NCBI RefSeq assembly: GCF_004376845.1
Contig: NZ_SNUW01000013.1
Coordinates: 1-55,362 of the forward strand
Source of the DNA: Psychromonas algarum
Lineage (GTDB): Bacteria > Pseudomonadota > Gammaproteobacteria > Enterobacterales > Psychromonadaceae
Direction: 5' to 3'
Length of the DNA: 55,362 nt
Shown: piece by piece, positions 29,637 through 37,494 of the stretch
Numbering within the stretch: position 1 is the stretch's first letter
How the letters are laid out: each line of letters opens with the position of its first letter
Notes under the pieces: model-generated
Told to the model about the DNA's origin: nothing
Database searches by the model: none
Seen by the model: the letters and a program-made list of their open reading frames with translations, nothing else
Program-made: the position numbers and the translations under genes

Positions 29637-30350
29637 TTAAATCCATTCTTTTTCTAAAACAAGCTGATTAATTTGACAGCCAATTTCGATAACATTTTCA
29701 CTTAAGTAATCATAAGATTGGTGAAGAAAAGATAAAGCCTCAGTTGCAGGATATTTCTTCTTATCGTAACAAAATGCTTCAAAATTAAACTTATGTGCTT
29801 TATTTACAGGCTCCACTAAGCTGTATGTTAATTGAGGTGTGATATTAGAGCGATGCTTAGTATGATTGATTAAAGCGATTAAGTGTAAATAATTTTCATC
29901 AGAGCTAAAGTCATTTAACGAGGCCAATACATCAGGAAAAACTTCCTTTTCACAAAGTAGCTTTTTAACATTAAATAGAGAAATATTTCGCTCCCCCAAT
30001 GGCTTAATAACTTCTAAGTTCAAACTATAATAAATAACGTGAGCCAATAGATCAGGAGTGCAATGCAAACACCTGAGCAAGGCAAAAATATGAGCTTTAC
30101 AAGCCACCTTAAAATGATGCTCATCATTCAAAACATCTACATCATTAATAAAGACTAACCTGAAATAATCTTGTGGCCTTGTTTTATTTTCAGAATGAGA
30201 CTCAATCAACTGTTTTAACTCATCATAATGAAATCTGGCAAAATCCTGATTTTCAAATATTGAATCTAATGCTTTAGCAAGCAATTTTCCGTGTTCATCA
30301 CCATACAATTCAAGAGCTACTTTTTTCAGCTTTCCAATTTCCCAATTCAT
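29637..30350 (-). CDS. Hypothetical protein, possibly HEPN-like
   Basis: I do not recognise this family. The protein is about 237 residues, mostly helical in appearance, with no signal or membrane segment. A central stretch, ALINHTKHRSNI, resembles the Asn/Lys-His patterns of some HEPN-fold proteins, but the RxxxxH motif is not clear. I prefer the ATG at 30350 because GGGA lies six bases upstream; in-frame starts at 30362 (ATG) and 30374 (TTG) exist. It sits between two island genes, convergent with the Abi gene, and could be a cargo defence gene. Confidence 0.55.
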   Translation of the reverse strand: MNWEIGKLKKVALELYGDEHGKLLAKALDSIFENQDFARFHYDELKQLIESHSENKTRPQDYFRLVFINDVDVLNDEHHFKVACKAHIFALLRCLHCTPDLLAHVIYYSLNLEVIKPLGERNISLFNVKKLLCEKEVFPDVLASLNDFSSDENYLHLIALINHTKHRSNITPQLTYSLVEPVNKAHKFNFEAFCYDKKKYPATEALSFLHQSYDYLSENVIEIGCQINQLVLEKEWI

Positions 30351-30408
30351 TTTAATTCCCATATCTGTTAACAAAAGCTATTAAGCATTTTAACAAAAAG
30401 CAAAGCTC

Positions 30409-31098
30409 CTACTCATCATCAAAGTCTATCTTTAAATCATCATAAAACTGATAATCATCTAAACGAGGTGTTTCTATCGTATAGCGAGTTTTTTTATCAT
30501 AGGTTTCACCGTAGTAAACTGGCTTTTTGCCATTTTTAGCGGAATTAAGAATACGTTTGATTGCAACAAGCTGATTAGAGTGACTCATTTCTTTTGAAAT
30601 ATTAAAAAAATCTACTGCGCCATAAAATGAGATTTTATAGCACTCAAAATAACCGATTTGCAGATGTGCCTTCATCGCAGAGATATTTTTATATCCCATC
30701 AACTCAGATAAAGTGACATTTTTATTATGGGTAGCCTTTTTAAATAAGTCCTTAATATATTCTTCTGTTAGAAAGTATTCTACTTCATCAACCCCACACG
30801 TTAGCTTTTTGATTTTAATATAGGAGTGGTCAATGTTATTTAGAAGCATTTTAACAGCGCTTAAGCTTAATTTTTTAGAGCCAAACAATCCTTTTTTACT
30901 ACTGAGATTTTTTAAACTAAGTTTAAAAGAGAGTTCGTTACTTTTTGCAACGGTTCGGAGCATCATAGCGTGGGCGATCAGTGCAAAAACAAACTTTAAT
31001 TCCAATGGGTTGTTTGCCTGATAAAGTTTACGTTGCGCTTCATTTTTATTCTTGAAGCAAATACTTGGGATGGGTATAAATAGATTTTTTGTTAACAT
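30409..31098 (-). CDS. Hypothetical protein, candidate replication initiator
   Basis: This is an unrecognised 229-residue, Lys-rich protein. The start at 31098 is well supported by AGAGGAAATT directly upstream; a longer frame to 31155 has no ribosome site. Its interest is positional: 240 bp upstream lie three exact 22-bp iterons and an AT-rich stretch, the layout of a plasmid origin and its rep gene. The pattern of helices followed by a KKLTCGVDEVEYFLTEE strand region could fit a winged-helix initiator. I cannot show homology, so this is a hypothesis. Confidence 0.5.
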   Translation of the reverse strand: MLTKNLFIPIPSICFKNKNEAQRKLYQANNPLELKFVFALIAHAMMLRTVAKSNELSFKLSLKNLSSKKGLFGSKKLSLSAVKMLLNNIDHSYIKIKKLTCGVDEVEYFLTEEYIKDLFKKATHNKNVTLSELMGYKNISAMKAHLQIGYFECYKISFYGAVDFFNISKEMSHSNQLVAIKRILNSAKNGKKPVYYGETYDKKTRYTIETPRLDDYQFYDDLKIDFDDE

Positions 31099-31232
31099 AA
31101 TTTCCTCTTTTATTGGATAAATATTCCCAATATAAAAGGATTTTTTACATAACAAGCTCAGTGATAATTGACTAAATTAAATGGGTTGATATATTAAAAT
31201 CATCTTCAACGGCAATTGAGATATTCATTTTT

Positions 31233-31260
31233 AAAGCGCACGTCAATGCGCTTTTTCTTT
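31233..31260 (+). terminator. Terminator-like hairpin upstream of the candidate rep gene
   Basis: The stem AAAGCGCA / TGCGCTTT with a 6-base loop is followed by TTTTCTTT on the plus strand. No plus-strand gene precedes it, so it could end an antisense or counter-transcribed RNA. Confidence 0.4.
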
Positions 31261-31374
31261 ATCATCTAATAAATCATAGAAAATAATTAATGCAAATAAT
31301 CCATCTTTTTTAACAGTGATTTTTACAATAGCGCCGTTTCGTAATTCTGCATTCAACCCTTCGTAATACTGCAT
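31243..31374 (-). CDS. Possible small ORF or gene remnant of 43 residues
   Basis: Reading minus from the ATG at 31374 gives a coherent short frame (MQYYEGLNAELRNGAIVKI and so on) ending at 31243. Its first codons fall within the iterons and no ribosome site is present. The C-terminal part looks protein-like (VKITVKKDGLFALI). It may be the tail of a gene whose front was replaced by the iteron module. Support is weak. Confidence 0.25.
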   Translation of the reverse strand: MQYYEGLNAELRNGAIVKITVKKDGLFALIIFYDLLDDKEKAH

Positions 31375-31512
31375 TGAAAGGTTCGTAATAATGCATCATA
31401 TTAATATATTAAACTTTAATTAATTTTCTTTTAGTTAGTGAAATTAGCTTAAATATTGTTTGAAAAGCACAAAACCGCTTCGCAAAAAAATCAGAGATTT
31501 TCAATTCTGGTG
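31338..31512. repeat. Origin-like module, copy A: three 22-bp iterons plus AT-rich tract
   Basis: Iterons start at 31338, 31360 and 31382, exactly 22 bp apart. They share the core TTCGTAATWMTGCAT. An AT-rich stretch with interleaved TTAAT/ATTAA follows, then a Lys-codon-like A tract. The 131 bp from 31382 recur at 32729-32858 with about four differences. The 22-bp period (two helical turns) next to an AT-rich region is the design of an iteron replication origin. The stretch 31375-31736 has no convincing gene. Confidence 0.65.
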
Positions 31513-31736
31513 GGAGGTGAATATTAGACAGATGTTCAGGAAAAAATTATCAGATAGGCTTAATAGGCTTTTAACCCTACCACTTTATCATTATTTCTTA
31601 ACTCAGGTTAAAAGGCACAGAGAAATCAAATCAATCGCTTATTTAAGCAATTAAGCGCTTTGAATTAAAACAAGACTAAAGCAGACTGTTTATTGTATTA
31701 AACCCGATTTTCTCAAAAAAATATTTGGACTTGTTA

Positions 31737-32675
31737 ATGTCTTATTTATCTTTATTCAAAATGCCTACCCCAATGAAAATAACAGGTAGATCTTCCACCA
31801 TTACTAATGCATTTATTAACGCCATTATTCCAATTAATTATCCGAATAATGATGAAGTTAAAGAAGCGCTCGCTATTTTAGGTATGAATGATGAAAACTT
31901 TCAATGTGCCTATTGCGGTGATACAGCCAGTGAATGGGATCATTTAAGACCTTTAGTTTTGAATAAAAAACCAACAGGCTATATCTCTGAAATACAAAAC
32001 CTAGTCCCTTCCTGTGGTAAGTGTAATCAGTCTAAAGGCAATAAAAACTGGAAAACGTGGATCACCAGCGAAGCAACATTATCACCTGCATCACGTGGGA
32101 TAAGTGATATTGAAAGTCGCATAACAAAGTTAACAAATTATCAAGAATGGGAAATACCAACAAAAATAGATTTTGAAGCGATAGTTGGTGAAAAAAAATG
32201 GAAACAGCATTGGGACAATTGGCAGTTAGTGATCGATACAATGGAACAATCACAGCTTCTTGCAAATGAAATAAAGGGCTTATTGGCAAATGACATTCCG
32301 CAGAGCACAACAGAAACACATTCAACTCATAATGAGCCACATACAACAGATCCTTCACCAGTAGAAATAAACGAAATAAATAAAGTGCAAAGAAAGCTTT
32401 CAGGCTGGATTAATAATCCAACTCAAATAAACTCTCAAATACTAAATAGTTTTTTAGCATTAAAGAGCACACACGAAACAGTGACAATAGATTTATTACG
32501 CTATTCCCTCCCTGAAATGACTACCTTTCGTAGTAACTTCAATCAGATGAGTATTATCGTTGAAAGAAACCACGCCAAAATATTTGAAGTAAATGATAAT
32601 GTTGTAAGGATATGGGGACCAGTTCAATACTTAATTAATGATTATCAAACTCAATTAAATACATTCAATATTTAA
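31737..32675 (+). CDS. HNH endonuclease
   Basis: An HNH nuclease domain lies near residues 55-110: CAYCG, then EWDHLRPL with the catalytic His, then NLVPSCGKCNQSKGNK. The two CxxC pairs should bind a structural zinc. The C-terminal 150 residues have no motif that I recognise and may recognise the target or sense a signal. I start at the ATG at 31737; an upstream in-frame TTG at 31725 is less likely. The gene is flanked on both sides by copies of the iteron module, so it looks like a separate cassette. A role in phage or plasmid defence is plausible. Confidence 0.8.
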   Translation: MSYLSLFKMPTPMKITGRSSTITNAFINAIIPINYPNNDEVKEALAILGMNDENFQCAYCGDTASEWDHLRPLVLNKKPTGYISEIQNLVPSCGKCNQSKGNKNWKTWITSEATLSPASRGISDIESRITKLTNYQEWEIPTKIDFEAIVGEKKWKQHWDNWQLVIDTMEQSQLLANEIKGLLANDIPQSTTETHSTHNEPHTTDPSPVEINEINKVQRKLSGWINNPTQINSQILNSFLALKSTHETVTIDLLRYSLPEMTTFRSNFNQMSIIVERNHAKIFEVNDNVVRIWGPVQYLINDYQTQLNTFNI

Positions 32676-32684
32676 TTTACTCGT

Positions 32685-32858
32685 TTCGTAATTCTGCATT
32701 AATGGGTTCGCTATTCTGCATTTAAAAGTTCGTAATAATGCATCATATTAATATATTAAACTTTAATTAATTTTCTTTTAGTTAGTGAAATTAGTTTAAA
32801 TATTGTTTGAAAAGCACAAAACCGCTCCGCAAAAAATCAGAGATTTTCAGTTCTGGTG
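32685..32858. repeat. Origin-like module, copy B: three 22-bp iterons plus AT-rich tract
   Basis: Iterons start at 32685, 32707 and 32729, again exactly 22 bp apart; the middle one is degenerate (TTCGCTATTCTGCAT). The following tract is nearly identical to copy A. The spacers between iterons differ from copy A, while the AT-rich tract does not. No gene is seen in 32676-32998. Confidence 0.65.
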
Positions 32859-32998
32859 AGAGTCGATTAATCAGACTGATTATCGAAAATCAAAACTGAA
32901 ACAGGCTTAAATACAATCGAAATTAGTCCAAATAAGCCATTATTTACTGATTGGATAAAATGATAGAGGCATTTATAAAAAGGCGTTTATTTTGCTGT

Positions 32999-33412
32999 TT
33001 AAAGTCGTTTCTTGGTGATAGTTCGATTTTTCTTAGCTTTATGCTTTAAAGCAATGGCATTTTGAAGCTCATTCGCAAGCTTTGGATCAACCACTCGAAG
33101 CGCTGAAATAGCCCTATTCACTTGATCAAGTGATAGATAAAGTGTGGTATCAAGCGAGTCTACTTCTGCCTGTATCTCTTCAACTAATGACTGTTCGGAC
33201 TCAATACGATCCAGCAGATTTTTTGAAGGAGCTTCTATCTTCTCCAATATTTTATCTCGTAAAATAATACTGTTTTTTAACTTATCATTTTTCATCATTA
33301 ACAATTTATCAGTCAGAAACTCAGACACACTCAACGCCTGTGTTTTTTGTAATTCTGCTTTTGCCGTATTAACCAGGCATTGTTTGTTATCTTTCTTCTT
33401 ATTATTTTTCAT
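32999..33412 (-). CDS. Hypothetical basic coiled-coil protein upstream of the mob genes
   Basis: This small protein of 137 residues is unrecognised. Its N- and C-termini are Lys-rich (KNNKKKDNK; KHKAKKNR) and its middle is a likely coiled coil (DRIESEQSLVEEIQAEVDS). I start at 33412, where AAGGAAATAGGT precedes ATG; a start at 33430 is also open. It is divergent from mobC across the probable oriT, the position often held by relaxosome accessory proteins. That role is an inference. Confidence 0.6.
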   Translation of the reverse strand: MKNNKKKDNKQCLVNTAKAELQKTQALSVSEFLTDKLLMMKNDKLKNSIILRDKILEKIEAPSKNLLDRIESEQSLVEEIQAEVDSLDTTLYLSLDQVNRAISALRVVDPKLANELQNAIALKHKAKKNRTITKKRL

Positions 33413-33771
33413 ACCTATTTCCTTAGTCATCTATTACAGCAATAGCATAGCTAACAGGCTTTGCAAGAAACATAAGTAATTGGCCCACTTGGGTTATTTG
33501 ACAAATCGTAAAAATATGAGTGGATAGATATTAGGAAATAAGACAGTTTTATAGCTCGGCAAGTTGTGCCACGGGTCCGTAGCCTTGTTTTTAAAAATGA
33601 TAAATCATTTTAAAAAAGAGTGGTGATTGATAACCAAAAATACATTTAAAAATCTTATTGCATTCGATATTTTAAAAACATTTCCCGTTATCAATCTTCG
33701 CTTAAAACCATCATCAAGCATTGCCTGTTTTACTTCCTCATTACATTTGGATTATTAAGGAGAAAGTAAAA
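33413..33771. other. Candidate origin of transfer (oriT) region
   Basis: This 359-bp non-coding gap precedes mobC and the relaxase gene. It contains a GGCA/TGCC inverted repeat (33558-33570) and a short GC-rich CGGGTCCG. A perfect 8-bp inverted repeat, AAAATGAT / ATCATTTT (33594-33611), follows. Structured DNA just upstream of mob genes is where oriT normally lies. I cannot place the nick site. Confidence 0.5.
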
Positions 33772-34146
33772 ATGGAGTGCAATCGTAAAAATAAAGAAAA
33801 AATAATTGTTCGTTGTTCAGGTGAAAAAAAAGCCGAGTTATTGGCAATTAAAGAGAGTTTACAGGTAGATACTTGGCTAGAAATGGTTGAGCTATTAATC
33901 AGTGAAAAAGAGATAGCTCCCCCTAAAACCATCATTCAAGATGATCAGTATCTAATGAAAATACTCACTGAGTTAAGGCGGATTGGTAATAATTTAAACC
34001 AGCTAACTAGGCACTGTAATACCAACAAAGCAATATCACTGGATGAAGTTAAACAGTTGAAAAAATTAGCAACCTCTGTTTCTCGATTAAAAAACAAAGT
34101 CATTAAAACTTTTGTTGTTAAAAGAGCTAAAAAAGGAGGTGCTTAA
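33772..34146 (+). CDS. mobC: MobC-family relaxosome protein
   Basis: This is a 124-residue protein with a ribbon-helix-helix-like N-terminus (IIVRCSGEKKAELLAIKESL) and the MobC hallmark RRIGNNLNQLTRHCN near residue 80. MobC proteins bind oriT and help the relaxase nick it. I start at the ATG at 33772 with AAGGAGA upstream; a longer frame from 33721 is unlikely. The stop overlaps the relaxase start by one base (TAATG). Confidence 0.85.
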   Translation: MECNRKNKEKIIVRCSGEKKAELLAIKESLQVDTWLEMVELLISEKEIAPPKTIIQDDQYLMKILTELRRIGNNLNQLTRHCNTNKAISLDEVKQLKKLATSVSRLKNKVIKTFVVKRAKKGGA

Positions 34147-35960
34147 TGGCTATTGCCAAAATCCTTCATGAGGGCGAAAAACTATATCAGCTTAAAAGAA
34201 CCATTAAATATAATAGTGTTGCTAAAGAGTGGCTGAACTCAGCAGATAACCCTCGTTTAATTGGTGCGTTATCAAACTTGGGAGTTATTGATATAACCGA
34301 TCAGCAAGCTTATGATCAGTTTATGAAAGAGTTTATTAAAGAAGTCACATTAAATAAATCCCTTTCAACCAATAAGCGCCAGACTAAGCTTTATTCTCAC
34401 GATGTAGTGAGTTTTGCGGAACTCGATAACCAGCAACGCTCACAAGATGAATTAACTAAAATTAGTCTAGAAATACTAAACACGGTTTATGATATGGATA
34501 ACACGCCTTATATTCTATGGCCACAAACAGACAATAAACACGGGTTACACTTTCATATCGTTCGTTCAATGTATTCCAATAATGGCGAGTATCAACGAGT
34601 TAAACAATCAAAATTGAAACTACGATCGGCTTGCGAAAAAGCAGAGAAAAAGCACTCTCTTGTGCTAACGGGTAAAAATATTAAAAACACACCCAAAATC
34701 AAAAATGATCCAATGCTAAAAGTGTTTAAAAATAAAAAATCAGAAGCTAATTATCTGCACCAGAAACGCCTCAACGAGGCGATAAATCAAGATATTCCAC
34801 TCATTAAGCTAAAACGAAATGTTCATAATGTAATGCTCACTACGACTTACCAAAGTGATTTAGAAATTGAAGAACAGCAACGCTTTGAAGCGGTAAATAT
34901 TAAAATATCTGATAAAGAAGAGGTTAATAACGAGTTAAACAGCATTAAAAAAACAATATTTTCACTCTATAAAAAATCAGAAAATGAAGCGGAGTTTTTA
35001 AAGCAAATCACCGATAAAAAAATTACCGTTGAACTGCTTAAACACAGTAAATCAGGCAAAAATAAAGGCATCGTTTTTCACTATAAAGACCAATCTATTT
35101 CTGGAGGAAAAATATCTAGTTCAATGACATTAGGCAAGATTAAACAACGCTTTCCAAACTTCATTAACACACTTGAAAAACCACCTACATTTAGTCAAAA
35201 AGGAGCAAAACCAGTTAGCCTACTGGACTTTCATATAGAGCAGATTAACAAATATTATAAACAGCGCAGTAACAAAAATAACGGAGATATTTTAATATAT
35301 TTTGGCAAGAAAAATGTAGAGCAAAGACCTCATAACTTTAACCTTAAATTATCGCACCAACGAGATAAAATCAGCTTTGGCCCAGCAACACCCAATGATT
35401 TTGACCTGAAATTAGCGCTTGATGTTGCACTACAAAACGGCTGGAAAGGTGCAATTATATCTAACTGTAGCCGTGATTTTTTAAAACGTAATATGGCGAT
35501 TGCTTATAAACAAGATCCTAAGCTATTGTTTTATTTTCAGTCTGATAAACCTAATTTGTTAACTTATGATGATTTAAAAGCGATTAAAAATGACCTTACC
35601 GCCACAGAGTTAAAAACTGCAATAAGAAATAATTTAATCTGCGAGAAAGACACCCATAAAATGATTGAAGCGTTAAAAGAAGTAGCTAAAACTCCGCAGG
35701 CAATAGGATTTGCAGACGCACTTAAAAAAGGCTTTTCAATTAAAGATCTTGATAATAAAACAGAACAAGAGTTAGCAACTTTTCATAAAAAAAAATATTT
35801 CAATACAATTAAATCACCAAGTAAAACAATATTATCTACCGAAAAATTAAAAGATGGTCGTCAAACTGCTCTCGATGATATAACAAAAGCAATTGATGAG
35901 TATGAGCCACTTACCTCTGATGTTAAATCAAAGGTAACGGCAAAAATTAATAAACCATGA
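34146..35960 (+). CDS. mobA: Relaxase (mobilization nuclease)
   Basis: The N-terminal relaxase domain has the His cluster of the MobA/VirD2 type: His85 in YSHDVVSF and the HGLHFHIV motif (His132, His135, His137). The catalytic Tyr is probably among Tyr14 and Tyr22. The C-terminal part contains ALDVALQNGWKGAIISNC followed by FLKRNMAIAYKQDP. This resembles the LPD7 domain found in large conjugation proteins. It should nick oriT and pilot the DNA strand during transfer by a helper element. It is translationally coupled to mobC and converges on hsdS. Confidence 0.87.
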   Translation: MAIAKILHEGEKLYQLKRTIKYNSVAKEWLNSADNPRLIGALSNLGVIDITDQQAYDQFMKEFIKEVTLNKSLSTNKRQTKLYSHDVVSFAELDNQQRSQDELTKISLEILNTVYDMDNTPYILWPQTDNKHGLHFHIVRSMYSNNGEYQRVKQSKLKLRSACEKAEKKHSLVLTGKNIKNTPKIKNDPMLKVFKNKKSEANYLHQKRLNEAINQDIPLIKLKRNVHNVMLTTTYQSDLEIEEQQRFEAVNIKISDKEEVNNELNSIKKTIFSLYKKSENEAEFLKQITDKKITVELLKHSKSGKNKGIVFHYKDQSISGGKISSSMTLGKIKQRFPNFINTLEKPPTFSQKGAKPVSLLDFHIEQINKYYKQRSNKNNGDILIYFGKKNVEQRPHNFNLKLSHQRDKISFGPATPNDFDLKLALDVALQNGWKGAIISNCSRDFLKRNMAIAYKQDPKLLFYFQSDKPNLLTYDDLKAIKNDLTATELKTAIRNNLICEKDTHKMIEALKEVAKTPQAIGFADALKKGFSIKDLDNKTEQELATFHKKKYFNTIKSPSKTILSTEKLKDGRQTALDDITKAIDEYEPLTSDVKSKVTAKINKP

Positions 35961-36000
35961 TTAATTTTAAAGAATAGGAGTTTAAATCATCCACTATTAC

Positions 36001-37494
36001 CTAAAATGATTCGTTTATTACAGATATTAGCAGTTTTTTAGATTCTATCTCAGAATATAATACCTCTCTTTCTAATTGTTCTAGTAACTTTATGGATAAT
36101 TTAACTTTTTTCTTTATTTCTAATATCTCTTTTTCTGGGGGTAAAGGTATCAATATATTATCCATCTTATTTTTTGGAAGTCCCTCTCGACCAGCCCCTG
36201 TTTGAACATTAATAATTTCATTTTGAAAATAAGAAGAACAAATAACAATGTGTAAATATTCAGTAAGTAATGTAAACACAGGCCTTATTATTGCCACGTG
36301 TTGATTGATGTTACCTTCATCAAATATAGTATTTACAATACAGCAACGTCCGATTGATCCTCCTGTTATATTTAATAATAGATCGTGAGGTTGAACTTTA
36401 GTTCCTTGCATTTTTTTATGGATTTCATCTGAAATATACGCAATATCACTCAACCGTAAACCATCGTTATATACATTTTGGGACCTAATAAACTTAATAC
36501 CCTGCTCGATATACGCAGATTTTCCACCTCTTGGAGTGCTACCAGAACCAGTTTTAGAGCATAGATCTCCTAAGCGAACCCATTCCCAATTATCAGGTAT
36601 TAAGAATGGAACTGTATTATTCAAAACTGGAGCTAATTTTTTTTCTTTTTTAATTTTTTTTTCTGAAATAAGTTCTAACTTCTGTGAATAAACTTTATTG
36701 AATAAATTATTTGCAGGCTCAAACTTCGTATTTTTACGCCAATTTTCTGTTCCTTTTCCTTGAATTGCATCAGACAGAATAGATTTATATAAAAGCTTAA
36801 CATTTTCTTGTTGAGCCAAGCATTCAGAGAGCATATTTTTACAAGAATCATACCCAGATAATGCACGTGCAATTTTGACTTCTAATTGATCATACCCACT
36901 AACTTTAACCCCCTTCGATAGTTTAATAGCGTCAGATTGCTCTTCATCGGTACAGTATGGGAAAGATAAGTTTTTTAATTTATTAGCGTTTATACTTGGC
37001 CTGAATTCACCTTTATTTAAAGAAACAATTTGAGACCAATAGGCATAACTATTTAAAAATAAATTAATAAATGCGGGCTTGCTCTCTTTATTTGCTCTTA
37101 TTCTAATTAAGTAGCCTGCATATATTGATAAGCTTGGGGGTTCAGAAATAAGAAAACTTTTTCCTGTCGTGCCTCCTGTTCTAGCTATTAATAAATCACC
37201 TGAGTTTAACATATAGGTTGATTCATCTTTACAATCACAAAATGGAACAGAACTCCATTTAACTTTTCCATCTGTTATATCACTGATTCTAAGAAATTTA
37301 TTTCTCCCACTTTTTTGGGCTGAAGCATTATAGCCATATTGGGTGCTTTCAATAACATCACAAAGCTTTAAAGACCTCTCGTGTTTATCAAAGAAATGCT
37401 TCAATATAATAGTATTTTTTATCTGCTTTCTTATTTCTTCTTCTTTTTTAATAAAAGTAAGGGGAATAAACTTGAAATGAAAACTCATAGACAT
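36001..37494 (-). CDS. hsdS: Type I restriction-modification specificity subunit HsdS
   Basis: HsdS sets the DNA target of the type I complex. Two target-recognition domains are visible: TRD1 (about residues 40-200, with the GDLLIARTGGTTGKS turn) and TRD2 (about 300-460, starting DNWEWVRLGDLC, with DLLLNITGGSIGRC). Conserved helical spacers lie between them and at the end. The spacer before TRD2 is encoded by homopolymer runs (T8, T6 and T9 on the plus strand, 36637-36662) that could slip. The start overlaps the end of hsdM by 10 bp. It is the last gene of the sir2-herA-hsdR-hsdM-hsdS unit. Confidence 0.92.
   Translation of the reverse strand: MSMSFHFKFIPLTFIKKEEEIRKQIKNTIILKHFFDKHERSLKLCDVIESTQYGYNASAQKSGRNKFLRISDITDGKVKWSSVPFCDCKDESTYMLNSGDLLIARTGGTTGKSFLISEPPSLSIYAGYLIRIRANKESKPAFINLFLNSYAYWSQIVSLNKGEFRPSINANKLKNLSFPYCTDEEQSDAIKLSKGVKVSGYDQLEVKIARALSGYDSCKNMLSECLAQQENVKLLYKSILSDAIQGKGTENWRKNTKFEPANNLFNKVYSQKLELISEKKIKKEKKLAPVLNNTVPFLIPDNWEWVRLGDLCSKTGSGSTPRGGKSAYIEQGIKFIRSQNVYNDGLRLSDIAYISDEIHKKMQGTKVQPHDLLLNITGGSIGRCCIVNTIFDEGNINQHVAIIRPVFTLLTEYLHIVICSSYFQNEIINVQTGAGREGLPKNKMDNILIPLPPEKEILEIKKKVKLSIKLLEQLEREVLYSEIESKKLLISVINESF

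Noticed and set aside
31338-31512. CRISPR array interpretation of the 22-bp iterons
   Set aside because: The repeats have no unique spacers of CRISPR length, only six intervening bases, and no cas genes are in the window.
31460-31654. Plus-strand frame of 64 residues after iteron copy A
   Set aside because: It starts inside the repeated module, the matching frame is not kept in copy B, and no ribosome site is present.
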